This document shows positions 34,108-42,295 of a stretch of 64,000 nt of DNA, in pieces. Source of the stretch: Acidobacteriota bacterium. Its GTDB lineage: Bacteria > Acidobacteriota > Thermoanaerobaculia > Gp7-AA8. The notes beneath the pieces were generated by a model. It saw only the letters and a list, made by a program, of their open reading frames with translations. It was not told the DNA's origin and searched no databases. Position 1 is the stretch's first letter, and the number at the start of each line of letters is the position of its first letter. The stretch lies in assembly GCA_019244185.1 (NCBI GenBank), contig JAFATB010000022.1, forward strand, positions 248,001 through 312,000, read 5' to 3'. The position numbers were made by a program, and so were the translations under genes.

Positions 34108-34376
34108 CGCATGCACGGAGTCGCGGCACGCACGAGGGATATCACCTCATATCGATCGTGCACGGCGTCGACGTATGCACGGACTCGCGACATGCATGAG
34201 GGATATCACCTCATATCGATCGTGCGTGAAGTCGACGCATGCACAGACTCGCAGCATGCACGCGGGATATCACCCCATATCGATCGCGCGTGAAGTCGAC
34301 GCATGCATGGACTCGCGGCACGCATGAGGGATATCACCGCACATCGATCGTGCGTGCCGTCGACGCATACACGCGT
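34106..34376 (+). repeat. 64-bp tandem repeat array, four copies plus a partial fifth
   Basis: Units start at 34106, 34170, 34234, 34298 and 34362 (exact 64-bp period), each opening GACGYATGCA. Units are not identical (a few substitutions each) but have no length variation and no spacers. Each unit can fold: GATAT-CACCTC-ATATC forms an inner hairpin and ATGCACG pairs with the downstream CGTGCGT. 64 is not a multiple of three, so it is not coding. The array fills nearly all of the gap between the mscS stop and the lipoprotein gene stop at 34407. Nothing else is seen in this gap. Confidence 0.9.
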
Positions 34377-34406
34377 GCGGCTCGAACGCGCCCGAATGAC
34401 GCGCGC

Positions 34407-35069
34407 TCAGCCGCCGCAACTGCCGGTGACGATGACGTTGACCGGCGGCACATCGACCGTGCCTCCGCCGCTCGGACCGCCGCCGCCCCCCGCTTCCTTG
34501 CAGACGAGCTGTCCCGCGAGGCCCGGCACCTGAATCGTGTACGTGCCTGCCGCGGGCACGCCGCCCGGCACGCCGCCGATCGGGCCGCCGCCCGCCTGCA
34601 GCGGGATCTCCTGGCCGTTGATGAAGACGTGCACCGGCCAGTCCGCATCCGTCTGCAGGTTGGTGATGAAGCCCGGAATCTCCGCGGCGCTGATCGACGC
34701 CGTCGTGAACGCCGGCGTGTTGCTGCCGGAGAGGCACTGGCCGGTGAAGTGGAGCGATTTCGCCGGCGCGTTCGTGTGCACGACGACGGTCTTCTCGCGA
34801 TGTCCGGCGCCGGGATAGAAGTAGCCGAACGTCGTCGTCTGCTGCACGGTCACGACCTGCGAGCCCTGATCCGGCGCGGGATCGGGGAGCGGGGGACTGA
34901 CCGGCTTGTCGGCGACGAGATGTCCGCCCGCGGCATCGCCCTGCCACGTCACGGTCACGTTCCCCGCGCACGGAAGATCGGCGGGCGTGACGTCGAATTT
35001 CCGGATGAGCGGATCGCAGGCCGCGAGGAAGAGCAGACTGACGGCAGAAGGATGTTGCGCATGCCTCAT
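34407..35069 (-). CDS. Lipoprotein with beta-rich domain (unknown function)
   Basis: 220 residues. A signal peptide ends with a lipobox LFLAAC (Cys18), predicting an outer-membrane or periplasmic lipoprotein. AGGA is 6 nt before ATG. The rest is beta-rich with Ig-like strands (AGNVTVTWQGDAAGG, TTTFGYFYPG, AGTYTIQVPGLAGQLVCKE) and a Gly-rich stretch before the end. No family recognised. It is convergent with mscS across the 64-bp repeats. Confidence 0.65.
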   Translation of the reverse strand: MRHAQHPSAVSLLFLAACDPLIRKFDVTPADLPCAGNVTVTWQGDAAGGHLVADKPVSPPLPDPAPDQGSQVVTVQQTTTFGYFYPGAGHREKTVVVHTNAPAKSLHFTGQCLSGSNTPAFTTASISAAEIPGFITNLQTDADWPVHVFINGQEIPLQAGGGPIGGVPGGVPAAGTYTIQVPGLAGQLVCKEAGGGGGPSGGGTVDVPPVNVIVTGSCGG

Positions 35070-35088
35070 CCTAAGCCGGGCGCGGCGC

Positions 35089-35141
35089 TCACTGGAAGTA
35101 GCCGAAGACGTCGATGACGAGATGCACGCTGCCGCCCCTGA
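35089..35141 (-). pseudogene. Remnant of the 3' end of a CGVP/DVTGYF-domain gene (direct repeat, copy 1)
   Basis: 50 of 53 bases match 36500-36552, the 3' end of the GSDH-type gene. Read on the minus strand it encodes GGSVHLVIDVFGYFQ and a stop. Upstream of it the frame continues in unrelated sequence, so only the tail of the gene is present. Together with copy 2 it brackets a 1358-bp segment of lower G+C. Confidence 0.8.
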
Positions 35142-35188
35142 GCCGGCGATCGCGGTAGGGAACGGCTTGCAGCCGTCACTCCTTAGTC

Positions 35189-36490
35189 ATGGCATTCCAT
35201 CAGGATTTGACGGGCAGTGCGAAGTATCTTCTCGAGAGTATCCATCCGCAGATCTTCGCCCAGTCACCACACGAGATACTCGCCACGGCCGCCTCGCGGA
35301 TACGCGATCGCGTGCGAGAGTGGTGGGCGCGGCTCGAACCAGAGGCGACGGCAGGAGTGTCTGTCGACATGGCGGAAGAAGGTTTGGTCCGGATTGCCGG
35401 CGGAGCGATCGCGGATTCTCATCATTCGGTCGGACGTACGTGGGCGAAGCAATTGGACTGGAAGGCCCGCATGCTGGATATCTCCGCGGAAGAGGTCATT
35501 GCTGAACGCTTTTTGACCGCCGCGGAACGTTTAGGAGTCCTTGTTTCGCAAGGCAAGAACGTCAAGTTCACGCACGATTGCCTTTTAGAAATTTACTTCG
35601 CCATCGGAATCGCAAAGTCGAAAGTTCTTCCAATGGAACTGCGGCGCGAATCCCGAACCTCTGTCCTCCCACTGCGTACGTCGACGGGGCGATCCGCGCT
35701 GGCGCTGCCTGCTTTGGTACGGCCGGATGATGCTGACGAATGGTTCATTGCGATCGCCAACGAAAACCTGAACATGGGCGCCTGGTTCCTGTACTTCAAT
35801 GAATCCGCGAGAAAGACGCACGGCGAGTGGCTGTGCGCCGAACTTCTCTCGACGTTTGATTGGGACCTCGACGGCGCTACGTACGAAACACTGCACGCTG
35901 CGCTCGTGAGTCTCGGAGAAGTCTCGCTTCCAGCCGCACGGCGGTTCATCGATGCCCGTGCCGGTAGTCTTCCCGCCTATCCGTCCGCAGTCTCTGTCAT
36001 TGCACGGTACGGCGATGAGAGCGATATCCCGCGTCTGCGTGGTCTCAGTCACGAACACTCCCTCGGCTCCTGGGAAATCGAGCGAATGCGCCACCTGATT
36101 CGCGACGCGGAAATCCATGTTTTCGACGAAGCGGCGCGAGCGAGATACGAGCGCGAAAAGGGAGCGGAGGTCGCAAGACAGACCGTTAGCTTCGTCCTGA
36201 AAACGGCCGGGATGATCCTCGCGAAAACAGCTGCACCGCACACGCATTGGAACCACGAGATGAAGCAATGGTCGGCTGGTCAAGCTGTCAAAGGAGCGGG
36301 TAGCCTGATGACGGTCCTGGCAAACACGGAGTTTCTGCAGCAACAGGCCGCACTCCGCGAGCTCCTGGCGCGTTTGCCGGCGCAAATCGAAAAGCGCAAG
36401 ACTCAGGTGGCGGCCACAGCGCCGCAGGTTGTCGCCGGGTGTGGCGCTGCCATCGAGCGCTTGATGAGTCGGGGCACGCATTCGACGTAG
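35189..36490 (+). CDS. Unknown protein in an inserted, lower-G+C segment; possible C-terminal fragment of a NACHT/STAND-type NTPase
   Basis: 433 residues, ATG start; no clear ribosome site. G+C is clearly lower than in all neighbours (stretches near 42-50%). No Walker motif. Residues ~115-140 (LVSQGKNVKFTHDCLLEIYFAIGIAKS) resemble the winged-helix end of NACHT/STAND NTPases, where a FxH...ExFxA motif closes the NTPase module; the rest looks helical, perhaps HEAT-like repeats. If so, the gene is a truncated defence- or signalling-type NTPase that lost its ATPase part. It is flanked by 53-bp direct repeats of the GSDH-gene tail, and a hairpin ACGGCT-TGC-AGCCGT lies at 35162-35176. Function unknown. 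Confidence 0.55.
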   Translation: MAFHQDLTGSAKYLLESIHPQIFAQSPHEILATAASRIRDRVREWWARLEPEATAGVSVDMAEEGLVRIAGGAIADSHHSVGRTWAKQLDWKARMLDISAEEVIAERFLTAAERLGVLVSQGKNVKFTHDCLLEIYFAIGIAKSKVLPMELRRESRTSVLPLRTSTGRSALALPALVRPDDADEWFIAIANENLNMGAWFLYFNESARKTHGEWLCAELLSTFDWDLDGATYETLHAALVSLGEVSLPAARRFIDARAGSLPAYPSAVSVIARYGDESDIPRLRGLSHEHSLGSWEIERMRHLIRDAEIHVFDEAARARYEREKGAEVARQTVSFVLKTAGMILAKTAAPHTHWNHEMKQWSAGQAVKGAGSLMTVLANTEFLQQQAALRELLARLPAQIEKRKTQVAATAPQVVAGCGAAIERLMSRGTHST

Positions 36491-36499
36491 GTGCGTGTC

Positions 36500-36552
36500 T
36501 CACTGGAAGTAGCCGAAGACGTCGATGATCAGATGCACGCTGCCGCCGCTGA
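36500..36552 (-). repeat. Direct repeat, copy 2 (3' end of the GSDH-type gene)
   Basis: Partner of 35089-35141 with three mismatches. Here the sequence is the genuine C-terminus (GGSVHLIIDVFGYFQ) of the gene at 36500-38950. It marks the right border of the inserted segment. Confidence 0.85.
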
Positions 36553-38950
36553 TCGACGTGTCGACGCTGATGCTGCCGTCGTCGCCGAGGGGCACGACCG
36601 CGTTGTTTGCGCGCGACTTGGCCGCGCGGAAGTTCATCGTGCTCGAGCCGGGACGCGGATATCCGGCCGGGTAGAAGACGAAGAAGCCGGTCGTGCTCGG
36701 CGAGACGGCGGTGACGTTCAGGGCCAGAGCCGATGCGGTCACCGGAATGCCGCAGCGTCCCGTGAGCGCGAACGTGCGCGTGCCGTCCGTCATCGCGGGA
36801 CCTCCGCGCGTGTCGACGAGGCGGCACGGCGTGACGAGATTCAGACTCGTGCCCGTCGTCGCCGTGAAGTCCGCGCGATACGTCGCCGGCGTCGCGGGGG
36901 TGACGATGTCGTGCGTGCGCGCGCCTCCGTCCGACCAGCTACTAAATTCATAGTTGGCGCCGAACACCAGCTGATCGAACGCCGAGATCGAGAACTGCCA
37001 GTGATCCCATGAGGTGAGCTGGATCGCCGTGCGCACGTCCGTGCCGGCGACGCGCAGCGTCGCGCCGGAAGGTTGCGCGTCGAACGTGAGCGTGACTTTG
37101 CGCGGATCGAGCTGGCGCGTGACCGTAGTCGAGAGGCCGCCGGAGTCGGTCGCGGTGAGCCCGATCTCGAGATACGAGTTCGTCGCCGCCAGCAGATCCT
37201 CGGGTGCCGGCGCCGTGAGCGCGACGTTGTTGCCGGTCACGGGTCCGAGGAACGGATGCGTGTGGGCGGCGTGATGCAGGATCACCGTCCAGCTGAGCGC
37301 GGAGTCGGGGAGCGTGCCGTCCTCGGCATCGGTCGCGCTGCCGGTGAGCGTGAAGTTCTGGCCGACGAAGAAGAGCGTGCCCGCGGCGGGCGCCGTGATC
37401 GCCGGCGCCGGCGGCGTGTTGCCCGACGTGATGCGCACGGTCACCGGCGACGAGAACGCGAAGTGGTTGTCGCGCACGCGCAGCGACGCCGTGTACGCGC
37501 CGGCGGCGTAGGTGTGCTGGATCGTGAGCGACGTCGTCGACGTCTCCGGCGTGCCGTCGCCGAAGGTCCAGAAGTACGTCAGCGTGTCGCCCGCGTCGGG
37601 ATCGCTGCTGCCGGTGGCGTTCAGCGTGACGGTCAGCGGCGTGTTGCCGCTCGTCGGCGCGGTCTGGCTCGCGTTCGCAATCGGCGCGTTGTTGCCCGCG
37701 CTGTTGTTGAGCTGGACGCGGCGCACTTCGCCGCCGCCCGCGTAGGTCGTGTAGTAGAGCGCCTGCGTCGCGCCGAACGGGCCGAAGAGCAGATGCACGG
37801 CGCTGCTCCCGCCGAGGGAGGTGGCGAAGGCGGTGGCGTTCGCGGGCGCGTTGCTGTCGATGGTGAACATCGCGCCGCAGTTATAGTCGGCGAAGAGGTA
37901 CTTGTTGTCGTAGCCGGGCCAGATGCCGTTCGGCACGAACGCGCCGCCGGTGATCGATCCGCAGCCGCTGACGCTCGTGCCCGGAACATTGGCCGAATGC
38001 GAGTACTCGAAGATCGGATCGACCAGGTTCGGCGGCGTCGGGCTGCACGGACCGCTGGTGTTGTTGGTGTGCGCGCCTTCGCGGCAGTTCCAGCCGTAGT
38101 CGGCGCCGGCCTGCGCGACGTCGATCTCCTCCCACGCGTTCTGGCCGACGTCGTCGACGAAGATGCGCGTCGACGCGGCGTTCGGATCCATGGTGAAGCG
38201 GAACGGATTGCGGAAGCCCCAGGCGAACGTCTCCTGGCACTTGTTGCCCGCGGTCGTGGAGCCGGTGACGTTGCAGCGCGCGGTGCCGGCGCCCTGGAAC
38301 GGATTCGACGGCGGAATGCCGCCGGTGGACGTGATGCGCAGCAGCTTGCCGAGGAGGATGTTCTGGTCGCGCGAGGCATCGTTCGCGCCGCCGCAGCCGC
38401 CGCCCGCCGCGTAGTCGCAGCCGCCGTCGCCGATCGTGATGTACAGATAGCCGTCCTTGCCGAACTGCAGGTGTCCGGCGTTATGGTTCCCGGCCGTGGA
38501 CGGCATGTTGTCGATCAGCACGAGCTCGGACCCCGCATCGACGGTGTTGCCGCTCATCGTGAAGCGGGCCACGCGGTTGACGCACGTGCCGCCGGAGTTG
38601 ACGGTGCGGAAGAGATACACGAAGCCGTTCGTCGCGAACGACGGATCGACGGCGACGCCGAGGAGGCCGCGCTCGGAGTTCGTGCAGATCGTGCTCGCCG
38701 CGAACGTGATCGCGGGCGTCGCGAGCAGCGCGTTGTTTTGATAGACCCGCAGGCTGCCGGTCTGCTGCGTGATGAGCAGGCGTCCGTCGGGCGTGAACGC
38801 GAGTGCGGTCGGACCGGTGACGGACGTCAGCGAGACATCGGTGAAGCCGGCGGGGACCGTTGCGAAGACGGAGTGCGCGAGCGCGAGGCACACAATCGCC
38901 GACGTACCCAGCACAGCTGCGAATCGCCGCGTGCCGCGAGGAGAGGGCAT
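36500..38950 (-). CDS. Secreted glucose/sorbosone dehydrogenase-like (PQQ-type) protein with PKD domain and C-terminal CGVP/DVTGYF domain
   Basis: 816 residues from ATG 38950, giving a signal peptide (GTRRFAAVLGTSAIVCLALAHSVFA). Residues ~25-420 fit the GSDH/YliI propeller: FTPDGRLLITQQTGSLRVY, NHNAGHLQFGKDGYLYITIGDGG (catalytic His region), GFRNPFRFTMDP, DDVGQNAWEEIDVAQAGADYGWN. Similar proteins oxidise sugars with PQQ, although many homologues have no known substrate. A PKD domain follows (SDPDAGDTLTYFWTFGDGT), another Ig-like region, a TTT-linker, and the shared terminal domain (TPCRLVDTR, CGIPVTAS, KSRANN, DVFGYFQ). A CRP-like site with -10 TATGCT lies upstream. It is divergent from ribH. 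Confidence 0.85.
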   Translation of the reverse strand: MPSPRGTRRFAAVLGTSAIVCLALAHSVFATVPAGFTDVSLTSVTGPTALAFTPDGRLLITQQTGSLRVYQNNALLATPAITFAASTICTNSERGLLGVAVDPSFATNGFVYLFRTVNSGGTCVNRVARFTMSGNTVDAGSELVLIDNMPSTAGNHNAGHLQFGKDGYLYITIGDGGCDYAAGGGCGGANDASRDQNILLGKLLRITSTGGIPPSNPFQGAGTARCNVTGSTTAGNKCQETFAWGFRNPFRFTMDPNAASTRIFVDDVGQNAWEEIDVAQAGADYGWNCREGAHTNNTSGPCSPTPPNLVDPIFEYSHSANVPGTSVSGCGSITGGAFVPNGIWPGYDNKYLFADYNCGAMFTIDSNAPANATAFATSLGGSSAVHLLFGPFGATQALYYTTYAGGGEVRRVQLNNSAGNNAPIANASQTAPTSGNTPLTVTLNATGSSDPDAGDTLTYFWTFGDGTPETSTTSLTIQHTYAAGAYTASLRVRDNHFAFSSPVTVRITSGNTPPAPAITAPAAGTLFFVGQNFTLTGSATDAEDGTLPDSALSWTVILHHAAHTHPFLGPVTGNNVALTAPAPEDLLAATNSYLEIGLTATDSGGLSTTVTRQLDPRKVTLTFDAQPSGATLRVAGTDVRTAIQLTSWDHWQFSISAFDQLVFGANYEFSSWSDGGARTHDIVTPATPATYRADFTATTGTSLNLVTPCRLVDTRGGPAMTDGTRTFALTGRCGIPVTASALALNVTAVSPSTTGFFVFYPAGYPRPGSSTMNFRAAKSRANNAVVPLGDDGSISVDTSISGGSVHLIIDVFGYFQ

Positions 38951-38963
38951 CGTCTCGCCGCGG

Positions 38964-39016
38964 AGCATAGACCGCGCCACGCGCGGCGCACGTGAGCGGG
39001 CTCACGTGGTTATAAT
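38964..39016. promoter_or_regulatory. Divergent promoter region: ribH -10 TATAAT and CRP-like palindrome serving the GSDH-type gene
   Basis: Perfect palindrome CACGTGAGCGGGCTCACGTG (38989-39008), containing GTGA-N6-TCAC. On the minus strand TATGCT (38969-38964) starts 22 nt beyond the site, giving a centre at -41.5 for the GSDH-type gene. On the plus strand TATAAT (39011-39016) lies only 5 nt after TCAC, so a bound factor would cover the ribH -35 region. ATG of ribH follows 11 nt after TATAAT. Confidence 0.65.
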
Positions 39017-39027
39017 CCGCGCCCGCA

Positions 39028-39501
39028 ATGCCCCGTTCTTTCGAAGGTGAGCTCCGCGCGGACGGATTGCGCTTCGCCGTGATCGCCAGCCGCTTCAATG
39101 ACGAGATCGTCTCCGGCCTTCTCGATGGCACGCTGGAGTGCCTCGCGCGTCACGGCGCCACGGACGACGCGATCGCGCTCTACCGCGTGCCGGGCGCCTT
39201 CGAGATTCCGACGCTCGCGGCGAAGCTCGTCAGCGACTGCGATGCCGTCATCGCGCTCGGCTGTCTCATTCGCGGCGACACGCCGCACTTCGACTTCATC
39301 TCCGCGCAGGTGACGAACGAGCTCTCGCGCATCTCCGTCGACACGCGCGTGCCGGTGGCGTTCGGCGTGATCACGTGCAACACGTACGAGCAGGCTGTCG
39401 AACGCTCGTCGAAGGGGCGCGGAAACAAAGGGTGGGAAGCGGCGCTCGCGGCCATCGAGATGGCCAGTCTCTGGCGCAAGCTTCGCACGAAGGAGTCGTA
39501 A
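39028..39501 (+). CDS. ribH: 6,7-dimethyl-8-ribityllumazine synthase
   Basis: 157 residues. Family pattern: FAVIASRFNDEIVSGLLDGTLECL, VPGAFEIPTLAAKL, VIALGCLIRGDTPHFDFI with the catalytic His87, and VPVAFGVITCNTYEQAVERS. It condenses 5-amino-6-ribitylaminouracil with dihydroxybutanone phosphate in riboflavin synthesis. The usual pairing with nusB is present: the nusB ATG follows the stop directly. Promoter TATAAT at 39011. Confidence 0.95.
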   Translation: MPRSFEGELRADGLRFAVIASRFNDEIVSGLLDGTLECLARHGATDDAIALYRVPGAFEIPTLAAKLVSDCDAVIALGCLIRGDTPHFDFISAQVTNELSRISVDTRVPVAFGVITCNTYEQAVERSSKGRGNKGWEAALAAIEMASLWRKLRTKES

Positions 39502-39945
39502 ATGGGTGCCCGCCGCAAAGCGCGCGAGCTCGCGCTGCAGATGCTCTTTCAGCACGACATGTCGGGCAACCAGCCGGACCAGATCATCGACACGTTCGAA
39601 GAACTGCAGAAGTCGAAGCCGAACACGCGCGAGTTCGCCACGAAGATCTTCCGCGGCACCGTCGATCACGTGAGCGAGATCGACGAGATGATCCAGAACC
39701 AGGCCGAGAACTGGCGCCTCTCGCGCATGGCCGCCGTCGACCGCAACATCATCCGCATGTCGATCTACGAGTTCCTCCACGAGAACGACACGCCGAAGCT
39801 CGTGATCATCGACGAGGCCATCGAGATCGCGAAAAAGTACGGCACGCAGAAGTCGAGTCAGTTCATCAACGGGATATTGGACGGGATACTGAAACGCTAC
39901 AATCTCGCGGGTGAAGACGAACGCAGAACGCAGAACGCAGAATGA
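39502..39945 (+). CDS. nusB: Transcription antitermination factor NusB
   Basis: 147 residues. RRKARELALQMLFQHDMSG at the start and MAAVDRNIIRMSIYEFL, PKLVIIDEAIEIAKKYG, SSQFINGILDGILKR are the NusB helices that contact NusE/S10 and boxA RNA. The last ~9 residues (EDERRTQNAE) are encoded by the left arm of the heptamer palindrome, so the natural C-terminus was replaced or extended by that element. Confidence 0.95.
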   Translation: MGARRKARELALQMLFQHDMSGNQPDQIIDTFEELQKSKPNTREFATKIFRGTVDHVSEIDEMIQNQAENWRLSRMAAVDRNIIRMSIYEFLHENDTPKLVIIDEAIEIAKKYGTQKSSQFINGILDGILKRYNLAGEDERRTQNAE

Positions 39946-40010
39946 AGAATTGAGAAACGCTCCCGCGCCTCGTTCTACGTTCTGCATTCTGCATTCTGCA
40001 TTCTGCATTC
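39919..40010. repeat. Heptamer-built palindromic element, copy 1
   Basis: Left arm: three GAACGCA, GAATGAA, GAATTGA (39919-39953). Right arm: TTCTACG, four TTCTGCA, TTC (39973-40010). The arms pair imperfectly. The core GAACGCAGAACGCAGAATG recurs in copies at 49852 and 55773. Located at the nusB stop. Confidence 0.85.
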
Positions 40011-40038
40011 GGCCCACGCGGCGCGGAGGCAACACACC

Positions 40039-41901
40039 GTGAGCTTGCTGGGCCGTTTAGAAGATCTTTCCCTCACCGACATCGTTCAGATCGTCTATCT
40101 CTCGCGCCGCACCGGCGTGCTCGAGATCATCGACAGCGTCGGGCGGCACACGGTGCTCTTTCGCTCCGGGCTCGTCGTGAACGCGGCCTCGCCGCAGCAT
40201 CCCGATCTCGTGTCGTTTCTCGAGGCCGCGGAGCTGATCTCGCACGACAAGGGCGCCATGTTGCGGCAGATGGAGGAGCGCGGGATCTCCGCGGGCCTCG
40301 CCGCGCTCGATCTCAACTTCCTCTCGAAGGACGATCTCGCGAACGCGATCCGGCAGCGCATCCTCAGCGTGGTCACGCCGCTGCTGCAGAGCAAGGAAGG
40401 GGAGTTCAACTTCATCCTCAGCGATGCGATGAGCGCGCTCGACGTCGAATACGATCCCGATCAGCTCTTCAAGGAAGGCGGCTTCGCCCCGAACCGTCTC
40501 CTCGGCGGCGCCGACGGCGAGAAGCTCAAGCCGCTGAAGGGTCTCGAGGAGTCGCTGAAGGTCGGCAAGGCGCTGCTGCGCGGCTCCGCTCCCGCCGAGG
40601 CCACGCCCGCGTCGCTGAACCTCGGATTGGGACAGCCGCTCGGTCCCGTCGAAGTGCCCGCGCCGCCGCCCGAGCCCGCGACGCCCGCGAACGACAACGT
40701 CGTGCGCTTTCCGACGCCGCGCGAGGAGTTCACGCCGATCGACGAGCTGCCGGAAGGCACCGGCGCCGGGCCGCTCGTGCCGCCCGACCACACGCCGGCG
40801 CTCTCGTCGACGTCGATCGCCGCGTCGGGCGCGGGGAGCGGGCAGTTCAAAGTCGCGGGCGGACTCTTCGAGATCGAGTCGCCCGACGCCGCGTATCGCA
40901 ACGTCGTGCTCTTCGAGCGCAACCCGCTCGTGCGCGTCGCCGCGCGGCGCGCGTTCACGAAGTGGGGCGTGAAGATCTTTCAGTACGGCTCGCTCGATGA
41001 CGTGCGCTCGTCGATGACGGACCTCTTCCGCTCGAACAGCTTCTTCGTCACGTTCCTCGAGCTCACCGACGACGACGCGTCCGTGCGTCTCATGCAGCAG
41101 GTGAAGCGGAAGAATCCGCGGCTGCCGGTCGTCCTCGTCGATTCCGTCGCCGATCTGCGCCGCCGCCATGCGCTGCTGCGCGCGGGCGCCGATCTCTATC
41201 TCACGAAGCCGTCACCCGCGCGCCTGCAGCCGGGACTCGTCGAGGAAGAGCTCGCGCTTTTCGCCGACGAGCTCGTGCTCTTCGCCGACCGCTCGTTCCA
41301 GCAATACGAACAGATGACCGGCGGCCTCGGTCCCGAGGCGGGCAAGAAGTTTTACGAGCAGGCGACGAAGGAGACCATCGATCGTTCGTTCGGATTGCTG
41401 CGGCAGCTCATCAACGAGCTCTCGAATCCGAACGACATCGGCGAGGTCTCCGCGACGATCCTCCGTCTTTCCGCGGAGTACCTCGATCGCGGCGCGCTCT
41501 TCATGACCAGCGACGACGCGTTCGTCGGCCTCGGCGGCTTCGGACGCGCGGGCGCGGGCGGCGGCGACGAGCTCGATGCGCGCGTGCGCAACCTGCGCGT
41601 GCCGCGCAACGAGCCGTCGATCCTCAGCGACGTCGTCGAGGCGGGCGCCGCGCATCACGGCAAGATGCGGCGCACGCCGGCGAACGTCGACCTCATCGAG
41701 AAGCTCGGCGGGCTGCTGCCGACGGAAGTCGTTGCACTTCCGATCCTGCACGCAAACCGCGCGATTGGTATTCTGTACGGAGACAACGCCGAGCATCGCG
41801 CTCCCATCGACAGTATGACCGGACTGGAGATCTTCCTTTCACAGGCCGGCTATGCGTTCGGGAACGCGGTGTTCGCGTCGGAACGGGCGGGGCGGCGCTG
41901 A
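40039..41901 (+). CDS. DUF4388 (PATAN)-pseudo-receiver-GAF signalling protein
   Basis: 620 residues, GTG start with GGAGG 9 nt upstream. An N-terminal PATAN-type domain (DUF4388; LLGRLEDLSLTDIVQIVYLSRRTGVLEI, VLFRSGLVVNAAS; ~1-165) is followed by a Pro-rich linker, a receiver-like domain (~285-400; VVLFERNPLVRVAARRAFTKWG, VLVDSVADLRRRHALLRAGADLYLTKP) that lacks the acidic pair and phospho-Asp, and a C-terminal GAF-like domain (~460-615). PATAN proteins interact with response regulators in several phyla. First gene of the chemosensory cluster; probably a signal input or scaffold. Confidence 0.7.
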   Translation: MSLLGRLEDLSLTDIVQIVYLSRRTGVLEIIDSVGRHTVLFRSGLVVNAASPQHPDLVSFLEAAELISHDKGAMLRQMEERGISAGLAALDLNFLSKDDLANAIRQRILSVVTPLLQSKEGEFNFILSDAMSALDVEYDPDQLFKEGGFAPNRLLGGADGEKLKPLKGLEESLKVGKALLRGSAPAEATPASLNLGLGQPLGPVEVPAPPPEPATPANDNVVRFPTPREEFTPIDELPEGTGAGPLVPPDHTPALSSTSIAASGAGSGQFKVAGGLFEIESPDAAYRNVVLFERNPLVRVAARRAFTKWGVKIFQYGSLDDVRSSMTDLFRSNSFFVTFLELTDDDASVRLMQQVKRKNPRLPVVLVDSVADLRRRHALLRAGADLYLTKPSPARLQPGLVEEELALFADELVLFADRSFQQYEQMTGGLGPEAGKKFYEQATKETIDRSFGLLRQLINELSNPNDIGEVSATILRLSAEYLDRGALFMTSDDAFVGLGGFGRAGAGGGDELDARVRNLRVPRNEPSILSDVVEAGAAHHGKMRRTPANVDLIEKLGGLLPTEVVALPILHANRAIGILYGDNAEHRAPIDSMTGLEIFLSQAGYAFGNAVFASERAGRR

Positions 41902-41905
41902 GGAT

Positions 41906-42283
41906 ATGAAGATTCTGGTTGTCGAAGACTCCTCGTCGATGCGGGCGTATCTGACGACCATCATCGAGAGCGGGACGGAAAGCTACGACCTCGAGATCGT
42001 CGAGGCGGCCAGCGGTTTCGAGGCGCTCAAGACGCTGCCGCATCACAAGTTCGACGCGATCCTCACCGACATCAACATGCCGGACATCAACGGCCTCGAG
42101 CTGGTGAGCTTCCTCAAGAACCACCCCGTCTACCGCTCGATCCCGATCATGGTGATCTCGACCGAGTCGACGGAAGAGGATCGGCGGCGCGCCGCGGCGC
42201 TCGGTGCCGAGGAGTACCTCGTCAAGCCGTTTCAGGCGGGCGACCTCGTCGAGAAGCTGCGGCGGCTGCTGCGGGTCGCGTAA
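41906..42283 (+). CDS. CheY-like response regulator
   Basis: 125 residues from ATG 41906. Single receiver: VVEDSSSMRAYL (acidic pair E8/D9 region), phospho-Asp55 in ILTDINMPDINGLEL, VISTEST (Thr/Ser switch), and EYLVKPF with the conserved Lys. No output domain. Lies 12 bp ahead of cheA, its probable kinase. Confidence 0.9.
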   Translation: MKILVVEDSSSMRAYLTTIIESGTESYDLEIVEAASGFEALKTLPHHKFDAILTDINMPDINGLELVSFLKNHPVYRSIPIMVISTESTEEDRRRAAALGAEEYLVKPFQAGDLVEKLRRLLRVA

Positions 42284-42295
42284 CGGCACGGGCTC

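Noticed and set aside
34106..34376. CRISPR array
   Set aside because: The 64-bp units are directly adjacent with no variable spacers and no cas genes nearby; it is a plain tandem array.
35162..35176. Hairpin ACGGCT-TGC-AGCCGT as an attachment site or terminator
   Set aside because: It has no T tract on either strand and only a 6-bp stem; it might be a REP-like fragment, but a single copy cannot be assigned.
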